A stretch of DNA of 64,000 bases from Siphonodentalium dalli. Its lineage: Eukaryota > Mollusca > Scaphopoda > Gadilida > Siphonodentaliidae. The notes beneath the pieces were generated by a model that worked only from the letters and a program-made list of their open reading frames with translations, was not told the DNA's origin and made no database searches. Positions within the stretch are counted from its first letter, which is position 1. Each line of letters opens with the position of its first letter. Location: contig CP136069.1 in the NCBI GenBank assembly GCA_032622095.1, positions 13,190,450 to 13,254,449 on the forward strand, given 5' to 3'. A program made the position numbers and the translations under genes. Positions 58,196-64,000 of this stretch are shown here, in pieces.

Positions 58196-58646
58196 GTTTA
58201 GCGGTATCTGGATACCACATTTCTAGTGCGGCAAGTTGATTTTCTTTACATTCACCAGAATAACTTTTTTCACTAAGCCAAGAGATTTTCCATGTAGGCT
58301 CGATAAGGATAGGTTTCTCCGTTCGCTGTTACAAGTTTGTTATTTAGGTAAATATCGATACTACCGAACATGCCATGGAAAAAGTTGTTAATAGGCGCAA
58401 TTCAGTAGCATCAACCAAGTCTGCTTTTGTGATTTTGAATTTCAGGTACAAATATGATTGATTCACATCTGTCCATTTTTCAGTTTGAGGCGGAATTACA
58501 AATTCTATCGGTGCGGAAATATTCAAAGAGCTAATCGGGTGATGTTCTATTCATTGTGATTCCAACATCGTTGTCATTGTTGGTGGAACATCAGAAGCAT
58601 CTAACTCGGACTTGCTGCATTCTCATGATCCATTTTGCATCATCAT
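58196..58646 (-). pseudogene. Major capsid protein remnant (double-jelly-roll, F54H12.2-like)
   Basis: Starting at one of three consecutive ATGs (58646), the frame includes SELDASDVPPT, then TGA where this family has a tryptophan codon, then HPISSLNISAPIEF and YLYLKFKITKADL. After a frameshift near 58400 another frame gives NNFFHGMFGSIDIYLNN and YPYRAYMENLLA, and a third ALEMWYPDTA. These blocks match the N-terminal jelly roll of the Polinton major capsid protein, annotated in animals as F54H12.2-like. Only about 150 codons remain of a protein several hundred residues long; the C-terminal two-thirds is deleted. It would form the hexameric capsomer of an icosahedral virion. Confidence 0.85.
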
Positions 58647-58648
58647 GA

Positions 58649-59012
58649 TTAATCAAATATATCGAGAGATCGTTTTGATTTCTTTACAGGCGTTTTAATG
58701 GACTCACTTCTAACTCGTTTGCGAGAAGAATGATTTTTCAAAGACCGCGATGATCTATTTATGCCAATTGGTGTTGATATTTTCTTTATTGTTTCCCCTC
58801 CACAAAATTTCAATGCTTCTTTACTTTGTTTCAAAAATACTTCTTTTTGACTTTTACCACGATGAATGAAGTCCATGCTTGAATACTTTTTGTTTAGCAA
58901 TCTGACCAATAGGTTTTGGAAACGGTACTACTGTTCTCATTGCAGATTTGATTAATGAACCAATTCCATTTCCATACTGTCTAGGTACGCCTCTATACAC
59001 GGGGATCATCAT
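58649..59012 (-). pseudogene. Small basic virion-type protein (pX/pVI-like position)
   Basis: ATG 59012 opens a frame beginning MMIPVYRGVPRQYGNGIGSL, followed by a short amphipathic segment. After a frameshift near 58880 the second frame (to 58649) is lysine/arginine-rich and ends KKSKRSLDIFD. A glycine-rich N-terminus plus basic tail, placed directly before the capsid gene, is characteristic of the small Polinton protein compared with adenovirus core/minor capsid peptides. The role in capsid interior or membrane lysis is inference. Confidence 0.6.
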
Positions 59013-59182
59013 AAATACAAATTACTTCGGCGTCGGAAACTTTACCATAGACTTTCCACCAACAAACTGAATTTGCCAGTATCACCAGATATATTCACAT
59101 TTATGTTATCAAAGTTAGACTTTGATACTACATAATGTAAGTTTTTGAATTCATGCTTAATATGTTGACCATCATGTATTAT

Positions 59183-59844
59183 TTAACTCTCGAATGATGT
59201 CACTCGTAATATCGGTGCCTCAACATCACTAACAATTGTATATTCAGCAATGTCAGAATAAACAAATAATTGATTATGCTCCGCATTTAAATCAACTCCA
59301 TATGGATATGTTATCGAAGGAGTAGCAAATATAACACTCTCTGATTCTGTTCTGTAACCAAGTTTATCCAAAAGAGCTCTGGGGACTACAAGGCCTACTT
59401 TGGTATAGCTATTGGTTGAAATTTTAACTCGTTGTGCTTTGGAATATCCGAATTGGAATTCCAGTTCTGAAATCAATCTGCTTACTGAACTATCAATTAC
59501 ACCTTCAATTGTATCTGTCAAATGTGTTGCACCAGAATATGCTCCTGCTGGTATTTTTAATTCTATACCATTTTCTGGTTTGGAAATTACTACATCACTT
59601 ATTGGTAACTTGTGCAGATATTAAAAAATTCTTGGAACAGAAGTTTTTATTTTTATTATGCAAGCATCTCCAATAATGTTGTATGTTTATGATGGTACAG
59701 TTAGTTCAACCATTGCAACTTCCCAAAGCTCTTTATCAATATGTATGGTTTTTGGTAATTTCACTCTGTGAAACAACATTGTGAGTTGGCTGGGTAAAGT
59801 GGCATTGAAGTATCACTCATGAGAGTTATGTAGAATAAATTCAT
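59183..59844 (-). pseudogene. Penton-like / minor structural protein of a Polinton
   Basis: The start is ATG 59844 (MNLFYITLMSDTS). The N-terminal frame then shifts near 59765 to one with IHIDKELWEVAMVELTVP, stops at TAA, and resumes in the long C-terminal frame 59620-59183 (KPENGIELKIPAGAYSG; later PYGVDLNAEHNQLFVYSDIA, then VEAPILRV). The WEVA.VE and LFVYSDI...R blocks mark a conserved Polinton protein next to the capsid gene; equating it with the penton (single jelly roll) is an inference from position. In this copy the upstream gene's frame runs straight into its start. Confidence 0.65.
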
Positions 59845-60463
59845 TTTTTCAAATTGTTTTCGTTTTATGCTTTGTACCGGAGTTTCAAAATCATCATCTG
59901 AATCATCTTTTAAATGTTGTTTAATCCAAAGCCAACGGTTTCTGTTCCATACAAAATACTGAGGTACATTAAGTTCGCTCAATCCTTGTAAAAAGGTTTC
60001 CCAACCTGTTGGTTCGAAACATTTTCTTTGTCGTACAATATCATTGAGGAGATCAACAATATTTGATCCTCTAATAACTTTTTCACCATATGTTAATTGT
60101 CCATGTTCATCAAACTTCATTTGCGGATGTTTTGAAATCAGTTGTAAAAGTTCATCAGCTTTTGTTCTCATCTTTAACAGAATACTTTCTAGCACATCAC
60201 TATGATGATTAAATGGTTGTTCTGTTTTCGGGGCTGAAATAGCTCTGATTTTTGAGAAGTTTCAATTTGTGCAAAGTTGTACCATATAACTGAACCTTCT
60301 TGGATTCTGACAAATTTTGATCAGAAACTGAATTCAATTCTCGGCTTAGTTTTGAAACATTTGTAATTTCAGGATTAGGTGGTAATTTCGGATTAGTTAG
60401 ACTTATTCTCCATTTTTTAATGTCATCCAACATTTTGAAGGGAACAGCAACAATTTTCTTCAT
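59845..60463 (-). pseudogene. Conserved Polinton protein of unknown function
   Basis: ATG 60463 opens a frame with MKKIVAVPFKMLDDIKKW and a helical segment ending ESKKVQLYGTTLHKLKLL. A stop or frameshift near 60205 separates it from a second frame (60195 onward) with MKFDEHGQLTYGEKVIRGSN, VDLLNDIVRQRK and GWETFLQGLSELNVPQ. From memory, both halves belong to a single protein in related bivalve elements. The helical N-terminus and the SNIVDLLND...GW..F core have no function known to me. Confidence 0.65.
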
Positions 60464-60492
60464 GTTTAACCGCGAAGTATTCCAGAGACTGC

Positions 60493-60727
60493 TTAACCAA
60501 GCAATGTTGCTAGCATAAGAAGTGGTAAAAATCCTCCTTTTTGGTTTAAAATTTGTTTTTTTCGTTTCAAAGATGTTGATTTGCTTGCAAGTTCTCTGGG
60601 GTGTCTACAGACGAAGTTTGCGCTTCAGAGCTTCTGTTAGTTTTACATTGCCTTTTGAAATATTTTTACAGCATTCTGACATGCAATTTTTTTCTCGAAA
60701 ATGAGTTGATGCCTGATTCATAGCCAT
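60493..60727 (-). pseudogene. Small Polinton protein with GGFLPLL C-terminus
   Basis: ATG 60727 (or 60721) reads MNQASTHFREKNC, then KGNVKLTEALKRKLRL before a TAG. Another frame resumes with KRKKQILNQKGGFLPLLMLA and stops at 60493. The layout (short basic N-terminus, then GGFL and a hydrophobic helix) suggests a small membrane-associated or virion peptide. The same architecture recurs at 61140-61376. Confidence 0.6.
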
Positions 60728-60809
60728 TACAAAACTACCATATTTTTTAATCAGTGGAGTTTTTTTTCGCCATCTTTACTCTTCAACAGTTGAATGTCAA
60801 ATGACTGAA

Positions 60810-61139
60810 TTACTTTTTACTTTTACGTTTATTAAAATTACGATCAAATGCCATCAAAGCTAATTTTGATGATTTTGAAAGATTCATAATTTTTGAGTAT
60901 CGTTGAACCAACGGGTAATGTTCTGCTTCTTGAACTGATGGACTTGGTTGCAGGCCATTATCGTTGAGTGTTTGAAATCTAGCAAATGTAGAATTTAATC
61001 CAGTAGAATTTACTCTAGCTGGAGTAGCTCGCTGTGCAATTGTAGAATTTACTCTAACTGGACTAGCTCTCTGTGCAATTGTAGAATTTACTCTAGTAGC
61101 ATTTACTCTATTTGATCTAGCTCGTGCAATTGATTTATT
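60810..61139 (-). CDS. RVNST-repeat protein, function unknown
   Basis: A 109-codon frame without an initial ATG follows in frame from the TAA that ends the previous ORF (61140-61142). Residues 7-50 consist of three imperfect repeats of RVNSTIAQRA(S/T)P, then a hydrophilic segment (LQPSPSVQEAEHYPLVQRYS) and a lysine-rich C-terminus (NFNKRKSKK). Its position between the two GGFL genes suggests a Polinton gene. The start is uncertain or lost. Confidence 0.45.
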   Translation of the reverse strand, partial: NKSIARARSNRVNATRVNSTIAQRASPVRVNSTIAQRATPARVNSTGLNSTFARFQTLNDNGLQPSPSVQEAEHYPLVQRYSKIMNLSKSSKLALMAFDRNFNKRKSKK

Positions 61140-61376
61140 TTATTTTTGTCTGAGAAGACTTCTGATCAAAACTCCACAGAGAAATCCACCTCCACCAGTT
61201 TTAAAAAGTATTTTCTTTTTTGAATCGATGAGTTCTACTGTCAGCTATTTTCTTCAGCTCTTTTTTGTGTTTTTTTGCAGAAATGTTCGTGTCTGCTTTG
61301 GAAGCTTTAAGTGATCATCAAGTATTAATTTAGCTATAGTCGAAAATACACTCAAGACTGCTTCATGCGACTCCAT
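61140..61376 (-). pseudogene. Second small GGFL-type Polinton protein
   Basis: ATG 61376 reads MESHEAVLSVFSTIAKLILD, then KLPKQTRTFLQKNTKK and a stop. After frame changes the C-terminus ILFKTGGGGFLCGVLIRSLL ends at 61140. Start-to-stop length is exactly 79 codons, so the two frame changes compensate. It resembles the gene at 60493-60727 in size and GGFL motif. Confidence 0.6.
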
Positions 61377-61413
61377 GATTGGAAATAAAAATATTATGTT
61401 GATACACTTATCT

Positions 61414-62060
61414 TTATACCGTTGAATATATTACCGCACCTCGGTCGTCATTTGTGAGCAAGTGATGGAAAATATCAGTTCTAAGTCTTAACGATTTAAC
61501 CGTTTTTGGGTGAAAATCGGGTAGTAAATAACCATGATTGGTTGAAGTTGCATCATCATATGCTTGCATGAAATGAAGCATTACATTTGAGAGGCAAGAA
61601 TATTTATTTGACCTTTATCTCGTACACTTTGAAATAGTACCACGTATTGTGCATTCAAACTCAAAGTTCTACTCGCTTTAGATTTCTGAAACATGTTTTG
61701 GGTTATGTAAATAACAAATGTATTTCTGTGATGTCCTTTTCTTGTATACCACAACATAATTTTGTCTTCATCTTTATCACCTAACATGTCATCAAAAACG
61801 ATGAGGTGAGGTAAGTCTGTGTCATCGACGAGTTTATTGTCATCATCCGGTATTCCATTTATAAATTGAATATTGTGAAACTCTTGCATCTAACTATAGG
61901 TATTTTGCCATTCTTTGTAACACCAAACGACTTTGTATGGAACAGATTTGAACAAGTCATCTTTATATTCGGTTAATTTCTTAGCAAATTCTGTTTTACC
62001 ACAACCACTTGGTCCCGATATGAAAATGTTACAGGAATGTTTGAACAATAATTCGTCCAT
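61414..62060 (-). pseudogene. FtsK/HerA-type genome-packaging ATPase
   Basis: From ATG 62060 the frame has the Walker A motif GPSGCGKT (residues 18-25) close to the N-terminus, as usual for Polinton ATPases. An in-frame TAG follows at 61890-61892. The same frame then carries the Walker B region LIVFDDML and a sensor-like IYITQNMF. A frameshift near 61585-61600 leads to the C-terminal frame with AYDDATS...GYLLPDFHP and a stop at 61414. Total length of about 215 codons is near normal. It would pump DNA into the capsid. All catalytic motifs are still readable, so decay is recent or the breaks are sequencing errors. Confidence 0.9.
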
Positions 62061-62143
62061 CTTTACCCTGAGCCATCATTTAAGACTGATTAGGATTGTT
62101 CGGAATCAACCTTTTTTATTTTGAATGAAGAATCACCATAACT

Positions 62144-62688
62144 CTAGGTTATTCCAAATGTCCAAATGAGTTCATCATCTAAGTCTGAAATAGGTTTAGT
62201 GGTTTTTACAATATAGTCCAAAGACACCTTTTCTTCAAATAACTTTTCAGCAGTGAAAATTGCACATGGTTCTCGGAGAATAATGTATTAATATATTCTC
62301 GTCACCTCTTCGAATTTCAAAGTTTTTTCATTGAGAATCCTGTCTTGATATTCAGCAAAGCGAGTAAAATTATTTCAACTAATTCACGAATTTCGTTTAT
62401 TTTGTTTTTAGGAACACCATGAAATATCCAATAATCTGAAAACAGTTGATCCAATATATCCATTAAGAAATCAGTTTCAAATTCTGATCTCTCAATCAAA
62501 CATCTCAACCGACTCTGCCCCTCAGAGAAATGTCCGTTCAGCAATGTCTGCACTATAATTATACTTTCCCTCAAAAACCAAGTTTGTTTAAGTTCTCATT
62601 TGATTTCTTGATCCATTTTTGACATTTCGATCAAGTTATTATAAATTTTCAAAAGCATTTCTGCTGGTAACACATCAATTCCATCCAT
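62144..62688 (-). pseudogene. Unknown Polinton ORF with F-box-like start
   Basis: ATG 62688 overlaps the polymerase stop and opens MDGIDVLPAEMLLKIYNNLI, whose LP.EML..I...L pattern resembles the beginning of an F-box. A TGA follows at codon 30. The next frame (62574-62317) includes FETDFLMDILDQLFSDYWIF and a hydrophobic helix, then after another shift a frame ending at 62144 with KLFEEKVSLDYIVKTTKPIS. No family was recognised with confidence. The F-box reading rests on a short motif only. Confidence 0.45.
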
Positions 62689-63860
62689 ACTGAATTGTGT
62701 TGTAATCACCCACAACAAGTCGTTTGGTATACACAGATCGGAATGTTTTTGTTTGCTCTTCACAAATTACTTCTCGGTTCTTTGTGCGTTTAATTCTGCA
62801 TGGATAGTTTATGACACGTTGAAAGTTTGACCGGTCGTTAGCACATTCAACCACTGAATGAAAATTTACTTGCTGTTTAGTTTTATAATCCAGTTATACC
62901 CTTGACCTTACATACAAATTTTATGACACCATCTTTCACGTACTGATATCCATAATTGTTTGGTCCTAACCCTACAAATTTTATGATTTTAGCATCCAGA
63001 TGTTCACCAGTCCATTTACCAAGGTAGCTGTCTTCGGTTTTGATATTTTCTTTTTCTGGATCGAAAATATACATACAGCTATCGGTGTCAAAATATAACA
63101 CCCTATCTTGGAGTTTTTCTAAAACATTATACAACTACAAGCGTACATATGCTGTGACAAATGATGCAACAACTACATTGGCAGATGGATGTGGTTCTAT
63201 AATGTCGATTTTATTTTCATTGTTGAATAATATGAATTTATCATGTTCAAAAATTTCAACTGCTTTGACGGTGATATTTTTTATCAGTTAGTAGTTCATA
63301 ATATCTGGATGGTTCTGAGATATATTCAGTTTTAGTAAGAATATTATTTTGTGCATTTTTCCCCATATGCAATTTATTATTAATTTTGCGCACTGGGGGA
63401 TTCCTTGGTTGTTTTCAATTTTTTCTTTTTCAAGTTTTATACCTTCAACCTCATAATAATCTTTAATGTATTTATCTTTATCTTCTTCACTTTTAACAGA
63501 ATTTGGATTTCCACTTGCTTCTTGTTTAATTTTGAGGTATTTATCAATGTAATATCTGTATACTTTGTTCGACCACTCAGTCCAATGCCAAACTTGATAC
63601 ACTTCCAGAATTTGGTAGCCCAATTCTATTGCTTTGAATAATTCTACATGCGTCCAAACTCCAACTAAAGCATGCTGTTCAGTTTTATGACTACACTTCC
63701 CCATTTTCATTTTCTGCACAAGTTTTACACAATGTATATATCATTTTGTTATTACAGTGGATCGGTAGCACTGGAATGTACAATTTATTTGGAGGTAATA
63801 CTTTGCATTTAATGAGTCCTTTGTAAGATTTGATGTCTCCTATTTGTTCCTAACTTAGAA
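62675..63860 (-). pseudogene. Protein-primed family B DNA polymerase, C-terminal half
   Basis: Replicative polymerase of the Polinton. From about 63860 one frame gives GLIKCKVLPPNKLYIPVLP with a zinc-ligand-like CKTCAE. A frameshift near 63705 leads to the long frame with TEQHALVGVWTHVELFKAIE, LKIKQEASG and the motif-B region AKLIINCIWGKM. Further breaks occur near 63290 and at a TAG (63135-63137), just before the frame carrying motif C, YFDTDS, and GLGPNNYGYQ. After another shift near 62880 the C-terminal KRLVVGDYNTIQYG ends at 62675. The exonuclease domain and motif A upstream are absent; sequence before 63860 is unrelated, so the gene is 5'-truncated. Confidence 0.9.
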
Positions 63861-64000
63861 TTGTAGGGGACCTACTGCAAACTGTCACCCCATTCCCCGA
63901 CAACGAACAGGCACATGTATTTTCGCAGCAGTGAGTGGAACATAAGGGGTTTCACATGTAGCGCTGCGGTATGCCTACATGTTATTATGTGGTTTGTTCA
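63861..64000. other. Sequence beyond the truncated polymerase
   Basis: No polymerase-like coding continues here. It is GC-richer unrelated DNA, so the element is interrupted or deleted at about 63860. Confidence 0.5.

Overview
The window is AT-rich, repeat-dominated DNA from a metazoan, most likely a marine mollusc and probably a bivalve. This rests on the abundance of tacatgta-type words, minisatellite-bearing inverted-repeat elements, a tRNA-derived SINE, a LINE reverse-transcriptase relic and a Polinton/Maverick (adintovirus-like) element. No complete host gene could be recognised. A few exon-like stretches are listed at low confidence.

Layout. 1-5.2 kb: a tacatgta minisatellite, hairpins and two TTAA-flanked piggyBac-like MITEs, each carrying the same internal palindromic module. 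5.2-7.7 kb: a decayed LINE reverse transcriptase and a 1.7-kb non-autonomous element with CAGGGG ends. 8.8-12.8 kb: degenerate tandem arrays, one interrupted by a 543-bp element. 12.9-24.7 kb: dispersed repeats, a head-to-head array around a palindrome (17.95-19.56 kb) and further tandem arrays. 28.2-29.2 kb: a GC-richer gene-like stretch with a 198-codon frame on the minus strand and a possible exon on the plus strand. 31.2-32.2 kb: a 140-bp minisatellite inside perfect terminal inverted repeats. 33.3-35.75 kb: a 2.46-kb element with about 290-bp inverted termini. 36.3-37.3 kb: two possible divergent first exons. 40.0-49.2 kb: a nearly identical 4.57-kb tandem duplication with a 21-bp filler at the junction. 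51-56 kb: small duplications, a possible coding exon, several MITEs and an array of short palindromes.

From about 56.4 kb to 63.86 kb the minus strand holds a decayed Polinton. In transcription order it has: the C-terminal half of a protein-primed family B DNA polymerase; an ORF with an F-box-like start; the FtsK/HerA-type packaging ATPase; small GGFL proteins with an RVNST-repeat protein between them; a conserved protein of unknown function; a penton-like protein; a small basic protein; a major capsid protein remnant; a KIDHPSQ-motif protein; and the adenain-like cysteine protease. Polymerase would copy the genome, ATPase would package it, and the protease would mature a double-jelly-roll capsid. 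Nearly every gene carries stops or frameshifts, the polymerase is cut at its 5' end and no integrase is visible, so this is a partial dead copy, unless some breaks are sequencing indels.

The most unusual observation is a textbook metazoan histone-mRNA 3' stem-loop (56432-56447, minus strand). It lies 13 nt after the stop codon of a non-histone ORF at the downstream edge of the Polinton.
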